A program made the position numbers and the translations under genes. A DNA stretch of 64,000 nt from CALXXL01 sp034926605 (GTDB lineage: Bacteria > Verrucomicrobiota > Lentisphaeria > Victivallales > Victivallaceae), in NCBI GenBank assembly GCA_034926605.1, contig JAYFQV010000001.1:220878-284877 (forward strand), given 5' to 3'. The notes under the pieces were generated by a model that had not been told where the DNA came from, searched no databases, and saw only the letters and a program-made list of their open reading frames with translations. Each line of letters starts with the position of its first letter. Position 1 is the first letter of the stretch. This document shows positions 50,919 through 59,337 of this stretch, in pieces.

Positions 50919-51469
50919 ACATAGTGCTCGTCGGCATGAAGCATTGCGGCAAGTCCACCCAGGGCAGGCTGCTGGCGGAGAAACTTAACTGGCGGTTTGC
51001 CGACTCCGACGAGGAAATCGAGCGGCTGCACGGCGAAGGCCTTGCGTGCCGCGAGATATATAAGAAAATCGGTGCCGACGGATTCCGGCAGTTGGAAGCA
51101 CAGGCCGTGATGGAACTGCTGAACACCGACGGCCCGGATAGAGTGTGCGCCCTCGGCGGCGGCGCGGTCAGCAACCCGTTTATGCCGGAACAATGGCTCC
51201 TAAACGCAATAGTGGTATACCTGAAAGCATCGCCGCTGGTGATGTATTCACGGGTGGCGGCGGGCGGATTGCCGCCGTTTCTGGCCGAAGCGGACGACCC
51301 CGCCAAGGCGTTCGAAAAGCTCTGCGCAGAGCGGGAGCCGGCGTTCGAAGCCGTAGCCGACTGCGTTTTCAATCTGGATATGCAAGCCTCCGCCGAGGAC
51401 AACTCGGCGGCGCTGTTCAATTTTTTAAAGGAGAAGATCGATCATGGCCGGCAACACAACAGGCAATAA
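50915..51469 (+). CDS. aroK: Shikimate kinase
   Basis: 184 residues: P-loop GMKHCGKST (6-14), DSDEEIE for Mg and shikimate, FRQLEAQAV (shikimate-binding Arg-Glu), ALGGGAV. The LID arginine region reads AAGGLPPFLAE. It overlaps argB by ATGA and aroC by 26 nt, so three genes of amino-acid synthesis are tightly coupled. Confidence 0.9.
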   Translation: MNIVLVGMKHCGKSTQGRLLAEKLNWRFADSDEEIERLHGEGLACREIYKKIGADGFRQLEAQAVMELLNTDGPDRVCALGGGAVSNPFMPEQWLLNAIVVYLKASPLVMYSRVAAGGLPPFLAEADDPAKAFEKLCAEREPAFEAVADCVFNLDMQASAEDNSAALFNFLKEKIDHGRQHNRQ

Positions 51470-52451
51470 TTTCCGCGTGACCACCTTCGGCGAATCGCAC
51501 GGTCCGGCCATCGGCGCCGTGATCGACGGCGTTCCGGCCGGGCTTGAACTCTCCGAAGCCGACCTCCAGACCGAACTCGACCGCCGCCGACCCGGACAAT
51601 CCAACCTGACCACCCAGCGCGCCGAGGCCGACCGCGCCGAAATCCTTTCCGGCATCTTCGAGGGCAAGACCACCGGCGCTCCGGTGGCGGTAGTGATCCG
51701 CAACTGCGACCAGCACAGCAAAGACTATTCAAATCTGGCCAACCTGTTCCGGCCCGGCCATGCCGATTCCGCCTGGCAGGCCAAGTTCGGCGTGCGCGAC
51801 TATCGCGGCGGCGGCCGTTCATCCGGACGCGAGACCGCCTCCCGCGTGGCCGCCGGAGCCATCGCCAAGAAAATCCTCCGCGCACTGAACATTGAGATAC
51901 ATGCCTACGCGATCGAAGTGGCCGGCATCGCGGCCGAAACCCGCGACTTTGCCGAAATCGAGAAGAACCCGGTTCGCTGTGCCGACCCGACGGCGGCAAA
52001 AAAGATGGAAGCGGCAATTCTTGCCGCCGCCGCTGAAGGCGACTCGGTGGGCGGCATCGTCGAATGCGAAGTTTCCGGTGTCCCCGCCGGATGGGGCGAG
52101 CCGGTGTTCGACAAGCTGGATGCCGAACTGGCAAAAGCAATGATGGGCATCGGCGCGGTCAAAGGCGTGGAATTCGGCTCCGGCTTCGCCGCCGCGAGAA
52201 TGCGCGGCAGCGAGAACAACCCGCCCGGGCACTCCGGCGGCATTTCCGGCGGCATTTCCAACGGCGAGAAAATTGTGTTTCGGGTGGCGGTGAAGCCAAC
52301 CCCGTCGATCTCCAAGCCGCAACAGACCGTCGACAAAGACGGCAATCCGACGATTTGCGAAATCAAAGGCCGCCACGACCCCTGCATCGTACCGCGCATC
52401 GTGCCGGTGATCGAAGCGATGGCCGCAATCGTGCTGGCCGACTTCAGATAA
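51444..52451 (+). CDS. aroC: Chorismate synthase
   Basis: Last common step of aromatic synthesis, needing reduced FMN. 335 residues from ATG 51444, with AAGGAG upstream. Signatures are TFGESHGPAIG, RPGHADSAW, YRGGGRSSGRETASRVAAG and GSENNPPGHSGGISGG, with RHDPCIVPR at the end. Its last 8 bases overlap the convergent trpS. Confidence 0.96.
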   Translation: MAGNTTGNNFRVTTFGESHGPAIGAVIDGVPAGLELSEADLQTELDRRRPGQSNLTTQRAEADRAEILSGIFEGKTTGAPVAVVIRNCDQHSKDYSNLANLFRPGHADSAWQAKFGVRDYRGGGRSSGRETASRVAAGAIAKKILRALNIEIHAYAIEVAGIAAETRDFAEIEKNPVRCADPTAAKKMEAAILAAAAEGDSVGGIVECEVSGVPAGWGEPVFDKLDAELAKAMMGIGAVKGVEFGSGFAAARMRGSENNPPGHSGGISGGISNGEKIVFRVAVKPTPSISKPQQTVDKDGNPTICEIKGRHDPCIVPRIVPVIEAMAAIVLADFR

Positions 52452-53406
52452 TCCCGACCGCCCGGCGAACGTTTTCCAAAGTCACGCCGGCCACGGCACG
52501 GGCGCGCTCGGCACCGTTTTTCAGTACCGCGTCAACATAGCCGGGATCGGCGGCAAGTTCGTCCCGACGCTTCTGCATCGGGGCGAAATAGGCCTGCATC
52601 TTCTCGAACAGCGCCTGTTTGGAATGGCCGTATCCGTAGTTTCCGGCACGGTATTTCGCCTCCATTTCAGCGACTTCCTCCGGCGTGGCGAACAACTTGT
52701 ACAAGGTGACCACATTGCAGGTGGAAGGATCCTTGGGCTCCTCCAGCCCCTTGCAGTCGGTGACGATATTCATCACCGTTTTGCGAATCTGCTTGGGATT
52801 GCCGAAGATCGGAATAGTGTTGTTGTAGCTTTTGCTCATCTTCTGGCCGTCGGTGCCGGGAATGACCGCCACCGCGTCGGAGGTGAGTTCCTCCGGAATC
52901 GTAAACACCTCGCCGTACTGCAGATTGAACTTGATCGCGATGTCGCGGGTGATTTCGAGATGCTGCTTCTGATCCTTGCCCACCGGTACCAGATTGGTCT
53001 GGTAAAGCAGAATGTCGGCGGCCATAAGAATCGGATAGGTAAACAACCCGGCGTGAGGGGCGAATCCCTTGGCAAGCTTATCCTTGTAGCTGTGGGCGCG
53101 TTCGAGCAGGCCGACCGGAGTGACGTTGGCCAGATACCATGCGAGTTCGGTGACTTCCGGAACGTCGCTCTGGCGGAAAAACACGGTCTTTTCCGGGTCG
53201 AGACCGCAGGCAAGCCAGTCCAGCGCCAGCGTGCGAACATTGTCGCGCAGCAACTTCGGGTCGCCGCTGGTGGTCAGGGCGTGCAGGTCGGCTATGAACA
53301 GATAGGGCTCATTGTTTTTCTGAAGCTCGAGCGATGAGCGGATCGCTCCGAAATAGTTGCCCAGATGCGGAATGCCGGATGGCTGAATACCGGTCAGAAC
53401 TCTCAT
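52444..53406 (-). CDS. trpS: Tryptophanyl-tRNA synthetase
   Basis: 320 residues, class I. PSGIPHLGNYFGA carries the HIGH-type site and GQKMSKSYNN the KMSKS loop; LFIADLHALT and DQKQHLEITRDIA are TrpRS-specific. Length fits the compact bacterial form. Upstream is the cupin gene on the same strand (22-nt gap). Confidence 0.96.
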   Translation of the reverse strand: MRVLTGIQPSGIPHLGNYFGAIRSSLELQKNNEPYLFIADLHALTTSGDPKLLRDNVRTLALDWLACGLDPEKTVFFRQSDVPEVTELAWYLANVTPVGLLERAHSYKDKLAKGFAPHAGLFTYPILMAADILLYQTNLVPVGKDQKQHLEITRDIAIKFNLQYGEVFTIPEELTSDAVAVIPGTDGQKMSKSYNNTIPIFGNPKQIRKTVMNIVTDCKGLEEPKDPSTCNVVTLYKLFATPEEVAEMEAKYRAGNYGYGHSKQALFEKMQAYFAPMQKRRDELAADPGYVDAVLKNGAERARAVAGVTLENVRRAVGII

Positions 53407-53428
53407 GAAGATATACCTCGTATTTTGG

Positions 53429-53929
53429 TTAATGCAAACTGCCTTTGCGCTCCCAGGCCTCGCCCTCCGCCGCGATGCGGAACCATTTGATCAGCTCCGC
53501 CGCGCCGGGAGTGCCCTCCTCGGGAGCCCAAGCGGCAAAATCGGAAGCGGCCGGCTTGGCGTAAGGGCCGGGCTTGACCTCGCATACAATCACCTTATCG
53601 TCAAGTGGAAAGAACGTATGCCACTCATCCGGAGCCATTTCCAGCATGGGCACTCCCTCGCCGGCGATAAGCTCAACCCGACGGCGAATCACTCCAGCGT
53701 CGTTGAAAGACAGCACCACCGCGCGGCCGCGCAGAATGGTAAAGTCCTCGAACTTGCCGGAGGCCAGATGGCGGTGCGGACGCACATAGGTGCCCGGCAC
53801 CGCGGCCATGACCACACGGTGAATCGGGTCCTCCAGAGTCTGGTGAAGATTGAAGTGGGTGCGCAGCCGCGGCGCGGAAGCCGCCACGGCGGAAAGTTCG
53901 TCCATGAACGCCTTATCGATTACCTTCAT
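53429..53929 (-). CDS. WbuC-like cupin protein
   Basis: 166 residues from ATG 53929 with GAGAGGG upstream. N-terminal helical part, then a cupin barrel with RPHRHLASGKFEDFTILRG (metal-binding H-x-H...E pattern) and PDEWHTFF. WbuC-type cupins are found near surface-polysaccharide genes; none is visible here, so the function is open. It is first in a unit with trpS. Confidence 0.78.
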   Translation of the reverse strand: MKVIDKAFMDELSAVAASAPRLRTHFNLHQTLEDPIHRVVMAAVPGTYVRPHRHLASGKFEDFTILRGRAVVLSFNDAGVIRRRVELIAGEGVPMLEMAPDEWHTFFPLDDKVIVCEVKPGPYAKPAASDFAAWAPEEGTPGAAELIKWFRIAAEGEAWERKGSLH

Positions 53930-53962
53930 AATATCCCTCTCTCTCATTAATATAAACTCTAT

Positions 53963-53990
53963 AATATAATCCCGATTTTTATGGATGCAA
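53963..53990 (-). promoter_or_regulatory. Promoter TTGCAT-N16-TATATT
   Basis: TTGCAT (53990-53985) and TATATT (53968-53963) on the minus strand, for the cupin-trpS unit. Confidence 0.8.
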
Positions 53991-53992
53991 AT

Positions 53993-54020
53993 TTGCAAAA
54001 ATACGAAAAAGCGGTATTGT
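53993..54020 (+). promoter_or_regulatory. prmA promoter TTGCAA-N16-TATTGT
   Basis: TTGCAA at 53993-53998 and TATTGT at 54015-54020. The predicted start is about 54027, only 3 nt before the prmA ATG. Its -35 sits 2 bp from that of the divergent cupin promoter. Confidence 0.65.
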
Positions 54021-54029
54021 TAAACTATT

Positions 54030-54911
54030 ATGAACGAACTACTGTACGGACTCAAATTTCATGATCGTTCCGCCTCGAAGGAACTGATTTTCGAACTTCT
54101 CCCGGCATTGGAACTGTATTACAGCAGCTGGGAGGACCGCGAGGGCGGCGACAGTTTCTTTGTCGTCTACGCCGAAACTCCGGAAACCTACGCCGAAACC
54201 AAGGAACGTTTCCTCGCCGCCGCCGAAGAATGGAGACCGCTCGGTCTCGACCTGCGCGGATTTGAAGACCTCACCATCAGGAAAGAGGAGTGGAGCGAAG
54301 TCTGGAAACGCTACTTCCATGTGATCGAAGTCGCCCCCAACCTTGTGATCAAGCCGTCGTGGCTCGAATACGACCGCAAGGGCTCCGAGGCGGTGGTTGA
54401 GATCGACCCCGGCATGAGCTTCGGCACCGGACAACATGCCACCACCGCTTTCTGCCTGCGCAAAGCGGCGGAACTGGCGGGAAAGCCCGTGTTCAAGTCG
54501 CTGCTGGACGCCGGGTGTGGTTCCGGCATCCTTGCGATCGCCGGCGCGCTGCTGGGCTATCAGCCGGTGGATGCGTTCGACTACGACCCGGAAGCGGTGG
54601 CGATGGCAGCCGAGAATATCGAGCTTAACCATGTAACCGCAAAGATCAACCTGACCCAGGCCGACGTGGCCGCGTACCGCCCGATCGAAGGCGGCTATGA
54701 TCTGGCGCTGGTAAACATACTTGCCCATGTGCTCAAGGCCAATGCCCGCCACATCACCACTTTCGTGCGTCCGGGCGGCTTCCTGGCGCTGGCCGGGATA
54801 CTTGCCGCGGAATTCGACGGCGTGTCCGCGGCGTTCGTCCGCTGCGGCTGCACCGAGCTTGAGCGATTCACCGAAAAAGAGTGGACCGGCGGGCTGTTCC
54901 GCCGCAACTAG
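54030..54911 (+). CDS. prmA: Ribosomal protein L11 methyltransferase
   Basis: 293 residues. AdoMet-binding LLDAGCGSGILAIAG, then VDAFDYDPEAV and LALVNILAHVL (the NxL motif). DPGMSFGTGQHATT, just before, is characteristic of PrmA. Methylates L11 in the cytoplasm. No ribosome site is visible and the mRNA is probably near-leaderless. Confidence 0.92.
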   Translation: MNELLYGLKFHDRSASKELIFELLPALELYYSSWEDREGGDSFFVVYAETPETYAETKERFLAAAEEWRPLGLDLRGFEDLTIRKEEWSEVWKRYFHVIEVAPNLVIKPSWLEYDRKGSEAVVEIDPGMSFGTGQHATTAFCLRKAAELAGKPVFKSLLDAGCGSGILAIAGALLGYQPVDAFDYDPEAVAMAAENIELNHVTAKINLTQADVAAYRPIEGGYDLALVNILAHVLKANARHITTFVRPGGFLALAGILAAEFDGVSAAFVRCGCTELERFTEKEWTGGLFRRN

Positions 54912-54913
54912 CC

Positions 54914-55111
54914 ATGCCGAGGCCGAAATACCAGGTGCCGGAAAAAGTCCGTCGCGGCAGCCATAAACGCAAAGTCAGCCACGCACTCGGCAATTCCCGC
55001 ATCTCGGGATACACCGAGGAGCTGGACGGCGCCGCGATACGCAACCGGATCATTATGCTGGCGGTTTTTGCGGCGCTGGTGGCGGTCGGACTGTACGGCT
55101 TGATATTTTGA
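54914..55111 (+). CDS. Small single-pass membrane protein
   Basis: 65 residues from ATG 54914, 2 nt after the prmA stop. A basic N-terminal half (KYQVPEKVRRGSHKRKVSH) is followed by a C-terminal membrane helix (about 45-64). Not recognised; likely tail-anchored with the basic part in the cytoplasm. An AGGAGG after it serves nfo. Confidence 0.65.
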   Translation: MPRPKYQVPEKVRRGSHKRKVSHALGNSRISGYTEELDGAAIRNRIIMLAVFAALVAVGLYGLIF

Positions 55112-55121
55112 GGAGGAAACC

Positions 55122-55964
55122 ATGAAATACATCGGCGCACATGTTTCAATCGCCGGAGGCGTATCCAACGCACCGCTGAACGCCATGAAAATCGGCGCAA
55201 GCGGGTTTGCCATGTTCACCAAGAACCAGCGGCAGTGGCACGAACCTCCGCTTCCGGATTCGGAAATCGCCGCTTTCAAGCAGAACTGCGAACTCGGCAG
55301 CTACACCCCCGAAACCATCCTGCCCCACGACGGCTATCTGATCAACCTCGGCCAGCCGGACGACGAAAAACTCGCCAACTGCCGCGCCTCATTTCTGGGC
55401 GAAATGCGGCGATGCGAGGCGCTCGGACTCAAATATCTGAACTTCCACCCCGGAAGCCATCTTGGCGAAATCAGCGTCACAGAGTGTCTGCGCCGCATCG
55501 CGGAGTCGCTCAACATTACGCTGGATAAGACCTCCGGCGTGACCGCGGTCATCGAAAACACCGCCGGACAGGGCACCAACACCGGGCGGAGTTTCGAAGA
55601 AATCGCCGAGATCATCGGACAGGTCGAAGACCAGTCACGGGTCGGCGTCTGCCTGGACACCTGTCACAGCTTCGCCGCCGGGTACGACCTGCGCACCCCG
55701 GAAAGCTACCGGCAGGTCACCGCCGACTTCGACCGGATCATCGGCTTCGGCAGGCTATGCGGCATGCACCTCAACGATGCCAAGGGCGAACTCTCATGTC
55801 ACCTCGACCGTCACGCCCCGATCGGCGACGGCCACCTCGGGCTGGAGGCTTTCCGCAACGTCCTGACCGATCCCCGCATCGACAATATCCCGCTGATTCT
55901 CGAAACCCCCGACGACACCCGCTGGGCGGCCGAAATCGCGCTGTTGAAACAGATGGCATTGTAA
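55122..55964 (+). CDS. nfo: Endonuclease IV
   Basis: AP endonuclease of base-excision repair, 280 residues. YIGAHVSIAGG opening, LPHDGYLINLG, LNFHPGSHLGEI, VIENTAGQGTN, GVCLDTCHSFAAGYD and HLNDAKGE carry the three-zinc ligands. Cytoplasmic. GAGGAGG precedes the ATG at a 6-nt spacing. Confidence 0.96.
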   Translation: MKYIGAHVSIAGGVSNAPLNAMKIGASGFAMFTKNQRQWHEPPLPDSEIAAFKQNCELGSYTPETILPHDGYLINLGQPDDEKLANCRASFLGEMRRCEALGLKYLNFHPGSHLGEISVTECLRRIAESLNITLDKTSGVTAVIENTAGQGTNTGRSFEEIAEIIGQVEDQSRVGVCLDTCHSFAAGYDLRTPESYRQVTADFDRIIGFGRLCGMHLNDAKGELSCHLDRHAPIGDGHLGLEAFRNVLTDPRIDNIPLILETPDDTRWAAEIALLKQMAL

Positions 55965-55989
55965 TTTCGGAGAATACGGCTATTTTATT

Positions 55990-56496
55990 ATGAGCAACTG
56001 GCATCTGACGCTGATACTCGACCGCATGCGCAGCGCTTTCAATGTCGGCAACATCCTGCGCATAGCCGAGGCCTGCGGCGCAACGGAAGTAATCGGCTGC
56101 GGTTATACTCCGCTGCCGCCACATCCGAAGCTGGCCAAGACCGCGATGGGCGCGGATCAGCTGGTCGGATGCCGCCATGCGGAAACTTCGCTGGAAGCGG
56201 TCGAAATGGTGCGCGCCGAGGGTTGCCGCCAGGTGCTTGCGGTGGACTCGCTGCCGGGTTCCCGGTTTGCCTGGGAGTTCGACTACCGTTTCCCGTTGGC
56301 TCTGGTGTTGGGAAACGAAGCGCTGGGCATCCTGCCGGAAACGGTGGCCGCCTGCGACGGCGTGATTTCACTGCCGATGTTCGGCAGCAAGGCAAGCATC
56401 AATGTCGGCAATGCCGCCGCAGCCACCGTTTATGCGGTGCTGGCGCGCGGCAACCCGGATATTCTAAAAGACTGGCGGCTGGAAAATGAAAATTAA
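55990..56496 (+). CDS. SPOUT-family RNA 2'-O-methyltransferase
   Basis: 168 residues of the SpoU/TrmH group: DRMRSAFNVGNILRIAEACG (motif 1), LVLGNEALGIL (motif 2) and LPMFGSKASINVGNAAA (motif 3), forming the knotted AdoMet site. It lacks an N-terminal RNA-binding domain, so its RNA target is unknown. A TTGTAA-N16-TATTTT pair ends 3 nt before the ATG, but it overlaps the nfo stop and may be chance. Confidence 0.88.
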   Translation: MSNWHLTLILDRMRSAFNVGNILRIAEACGATEVIGCGYTPLPPHPKLAKTAMGADQLVGCRHAETSLEAVEMVRAEGCRQVLAVDSLPGSRFAWEFDYRFPLALVLGNEALGILPETVAACDGVISLPMFGSKASINVGNAAAATVYAVLARGNPDILKDWRLENEN

Positions 56497-57271
56497 ACTG
56501 GTTGGTAAGAATCTTGACGACATCAGGCCGGTGCTGGCCGGTTACGGACTGCTTGAGGCCGAACCGGAAGAATCCCCGGACATGGTGGTGGCACACGGCG
56601 GCGACGGTACGCTGCTCCTGGCCGAACAGGAATTTCCTGCCCTTCCCAAACTGCCCCTGCGTGACGCAGGAACCGCGCCATTGTGCGCGGAACACTCCTA
56701 TGACAAACAACTTACTCAGTTCGTCAACGGCCACCGCGAAATCACCTTGCTTCCCAAACTGCGCGGCGAAACCAAAAATGACTATCTGCTGGGCATCAAC
56801 GACGTATTCATTCACAACGCCGACCGCGTCGGCGCGCTGCGCTATCGCGTGTGGATAGACGGCGAGTTGTATGCCAACGAAATTGTGGGCGACGGCGTGG
56901 GCGTATCCACCGTTCACGGCAGTACCGCCTACTACCGCAGCATCACCCGCAGCGTGTTCAAAGTCGGCATGGGTCTGGCATTCAGCAACAGTACCGCCGA
57001 AATCGACCATCTGGTGGTCAAGGATACCAGCATAATCGAAGTGGAGATTGTGCGCGGCCCCGGGCTTCTGGTGGCGGACAACTCGCCCCACACCATATCG
57101 CTGGACAAAGACGACCGGGTGCGGATATTCCGTTCCGGAGAATATGCCACCATATATAACCTGGACGCGTTCATGTGTCCATGCTGCCGCCTTCTGCGCC
57201 ACCCTACCCGTTTCGAAGAAAAGGTGCTTCGCGCCGCGCGCGCCGGTTGCGCGGGAGGCTCCAAATGCTGA
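56486..57271 (+). CDS. nadK: NAD kinase
   Basis: 261 residues; phosphorylates NAD to NADP. VVAHGGDGTLLLAE is the GGDGT motif; VSTVHGSTAYYRS corresponds to the NAD-binding GSTAY loop. The C-terminus has a cysteine-containing segment (MCPCCRLL) not typical of the family. It overlaps both neighbours (11 nt and 7 nt). Confidence 0.88.
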   Translation: MKIKLVGKNLDDIRPVLAGYGLLEAEPEESPDMVVAHGGDGTLLLAEQEFPALPKLPLRDAGTAPLCAEHSYDKQLTQFVNGHREITLLPKLRGETKNDYLLGINDVFIHNADRVGALRYRVWIDGELYANEIVGDGVGVSTVHGSTAYYRSITRSVFKVGMGLAFSNSTAEIDHLVVKDTSIIEVEIVRGPGLLVADNSPHTISLDKDDRVRIFRSGEYATIYNLDAFMCPCCRLLRHPTRFEEKVLRAARAGCAGGSKC

Positions 57272-57900
57272 TTCTGATTTCCGCCGGCCCCACCCGGGAA
57301 CCGGTGGACGCGGTCAGATTCCTATCAAACCGCTCCACCGGCAAGATGGGTTATGCGCTGGCGCAGGCCGCGGTTGAGGCCGGTCACCAAGTGGTGCTGG
57401 TTTCCGGGCCGGTGGCATTGCCGCCGGTGGAAGGCGCGGAAATGGTCCGCGTGGAAACCGCCGCCGAAATGGCTGCCGCCATCAAGAGCCGCTTCCCGGC
57501 ATGCGACGCGGCAGTAATGGCGGCGGCGGTAGCCGATTACCGCCCCAAACACCCGGTTGCGAACAAACTGAAGAAACAGGAAGGCGGCCTGCTGCTCGAA
57601 CTCGAGCGTACCGAGGACATCCTCGCGTCTCTAGGCAAAACAAAGCAGCCCGGCCAGATACTCGCCGGATTCGCCGCCGAAACCGACGACGTAGAGGCCA
57701 ACGCCCTCCGGAAGTTGCAGCACAAGAACCTCGACTTCATCGCCGCAAACAATGTATCCGAACCCGGATGCGGCTTCGCGGCCGACACCAATTCCATCAC
57801 CGTTTATGCCGCCGACGGCCGGCGCATCCCGCTGCCGTTCGGTGCTAAAATCGAAGTGGCAAGACAAATATTAAAAATAATTACCGGAGAAGCTAAATGA
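57265..57900 (+). CDS. coaB: Phosphopantothenoylcysteine synthase (stand-alone CoaB)
   Basis: Joins 4'-phosphopantothenate to cysteine in CoA synthesis. 211 residues from ATG 57265. ISAGPTREPVDAVRFLSNRSTGKMG is the CoaB start; AAVADYRPK and FAAETDD follow, then ANNVSEPGCGF. Usually this domain is fused to the decarboxylase CoaC; here it is alone, and coaC is not in the window. coaD lies 2.5 kb away. Confidence 0.9.
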   Translation: MLILISAGPTREPVDAVRFLSNRSTGKMGYALAQAAVEAGHQVVLVSGPVALPPVEGAEMVRVETAAEMAAAIKSRFPACDAAVMAAAVADYRPKHPVANKLKKQEGGLLLELERTEDILASLGKTKQPGQILAGFAAETDDVEANALRKLQHKNLDFIAANNVSEPGCGFAADTNSITVYAADGRRIPLPFGAKIEVARQILKIITGEAK

Positions 57901-58238
57901 AAAACAAGATAATCATCGCGGCGCTGGCAACTGCGGTCGCGGCGCTCGGACTCTATGCACAGGAACAGAAGAGCGAACTGGCAAAACTTCAGGAAGAACG
58001 CGCCAGCCTCACCTGGCAGATTGTCGACAAGCGCGCACAGCTCATCGCCAGCGATGCCGAATGCAAAAAGCTGCACGAGCAAATCATGGCAATGCACCGC
58101 GAACTTGCGATCCGGCTCAATTCAAACCCGGACATGCGGAAACTGACCCAGCAGACCGAAGAACTCGACCGCAAGATCGCGGAACTCAAGCAAAAGGAAT
58201 CCGGCCCTACTTCTGCGCCGCTGGCACCGGCGAAGTAG
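57897..58238 (+). CDS. Secreted coiled-coil protein of unknown function
   Basis: 113 residues: signal peptide (KNKIIIAALATAVAALGLYA) and then a nearly continuous charged helix (SELAKLQEERASL, IAMHRELAIRL type heptads). It ends with a Pro/Ala tail. It overlaps coaB by ATGA and its last 32 bases overlap the 3' end of the convergent MerR-type gene. That protein also has a long extracytoplasmic coiled coil and a Pro/Ala tail, so the two may interact (inference). Exact start of the track region reads IMAMHREL in the middle. Confidence 0.7.
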   Translation: MKNKIIIAALATAVAALGLYAQEQKSELAKLQEERASLTWQIVDKRAQLIASDAECKKLHEQIMAMHRELAIRLNSNPDMRKLTQQTEELDRKIAELKQKESGPTSAPLAPAK

Positions 58239-59337
58239 GCGCAGCGGGAGCGGCCGGGGCGGGAGCGGCAGGCGCGGGCGCCGGAGCCGGTTTCTGCAGA
58301 TCCTCGACCATGGAAGCGGCGGCCGTCAGAGAGTCCTTGGCCGCCGATAATGCCTTTTCCGTGTCGGCCAGCTTGTTTTCAAGCTCGGCAACCCGCAGTT
58401 GAAGTGCCTGTCTGTCCGACGCTATCGCCGCCTTTTCAACTTCAATCGCCCGCACCTTATCGCGCATTGCGGACAGTTCGGCCGCGCTCTTGGCGGCGGC
58501 GGCTTTGGCCGCCTTGTCAAGCGCGATCTGCTTGGCCGAAGCCTCGGCGGCGGCGGCTTCCAGCTGCTTGGCGTTTTTCGCCGTCATCTCCTCGCGCAAT
58601 GCCTTGAGTTCGGCATTGCGTTGAGCGGTCATTTCCGAACGCAGCGTTGCGATTTCGTTCTTCTGCTTCTGAGCCTGATCTTCCAGCTTGAACGCAAGCT
58701 GGTCCAGTTTCTGATCGCGCTCGGCGGCGGTGGCGGCCATTTCTTCACGCACGGCACCCAAAAGCCGCTGTTCCTGCCCGGCGGCCGACTGCTTGATTTC
58801 AAGCGACAACTGCGCGGCCTGGGTCTCGGCCTTGCCGTCGCCGGCCTTCACCGCCTGCATAAGTTTAGCCGCGGCCAGTGCGCCGCCGGAAGCCGCAATG
58901 ATCACCAGCAGCAGCAGCAAGACCAGCGGCCACAGCATCCGTCGATAATTGCGGGAAGCCTCCTCGCGACGCACCTCTTCGCTCTTTGCGATGTACTGTC
59001 CGATCGCGCGGATATCGTCCACGCTCACAAGCTGCTGCTTCTCATTGTCCGCATTATCCATAATCGCCTCCGTTTCACGATTGTTTACCTCGGGGTGCAG
59101 CGGAAAGTGCGCGGCCAGGTGCTGCTCGATCTCCGCAAACGAGTGCCCGGCGCTCCGCAACTGATAAATCTCCTTCAGAACCGCGACTGCCGCGACCGGG
59201 TAAACCCGACGCTTGCCGCGAACTGTAGACTCGATATACTCCGGATAGCGGCCAAGATAATCATTGATGGTGGTGCGCGGTGCACCCACCTCGTCTCCCA
59301 GCTCGGACACCGTGTAAAATTCCTTTTCCAGATTCAC
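58207..59337 (-). CDS. Membrane-anchored MerR-type regulator with extracytoplasmic coiled coil
   Basis: 376 residues in an unusual order. Residues 1-70 form a MerR-like winged helix (YTVSELGDEVGAPRTTINDYL, then RGKRRVYPVAAV). After a linker, one membrane helix follows (about 134-158, PLVLLLLLVIIAASGGALAAA). Then come about 180 residues of Ala/Glu/Lys-rich coiled coil, which topology would place outside the cytoplasm, and a Pro/Ala tail. Read directly, this is a one-piece transmembrane DNA-binding protein. It may be a transcription factor sensing the envelope or a DNA-tethering protein. It overlaps ribF by ATGA. Confidence 0.72.
   Translation of the reverse strand: MNLEKEFYTVSELGDEVGAPRTTINDYLGRYPEYIESTVRGKRRVYPVAAVAVLKEIYQLRSAGHSFAEIEQHLAAHFPLHPEVNNRETEAIMDNADNEKQQLVSVDDIRAIGQYIAKSEEVRREEASRNYRRMLWPLVLLLLLVIIAASGGALAAAKLMQAVKAGDGKAETQAAQLSLEIKQSAAGQEQRLLGAVREEMAATAAERDQKLDQLAFKLEDQAQKQKNEIATLRSEMTAQRNAELKALREEMTAKNAKQLEAAAAEASAKQIALDKAAKAAAAKSAAELSAMRDKVRAIEVEKAAIASDRQALQLRVAELENKLADTEKALSAAKDSLTAAASMVEDLQKPAPAPAPAAPAPAAPAAPTSPVPAAQK

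Noticed and set aside
55959..55986. TTGTAA-N16-TATTTT as promoter of the SPOUT methyltransferase gene
   Set aside because: It fits the spacing rule, but the -10 ends 3 nt before the ATG, which would place the start of transcription inside the start codon; it may be chance overlap with the nfo stop.
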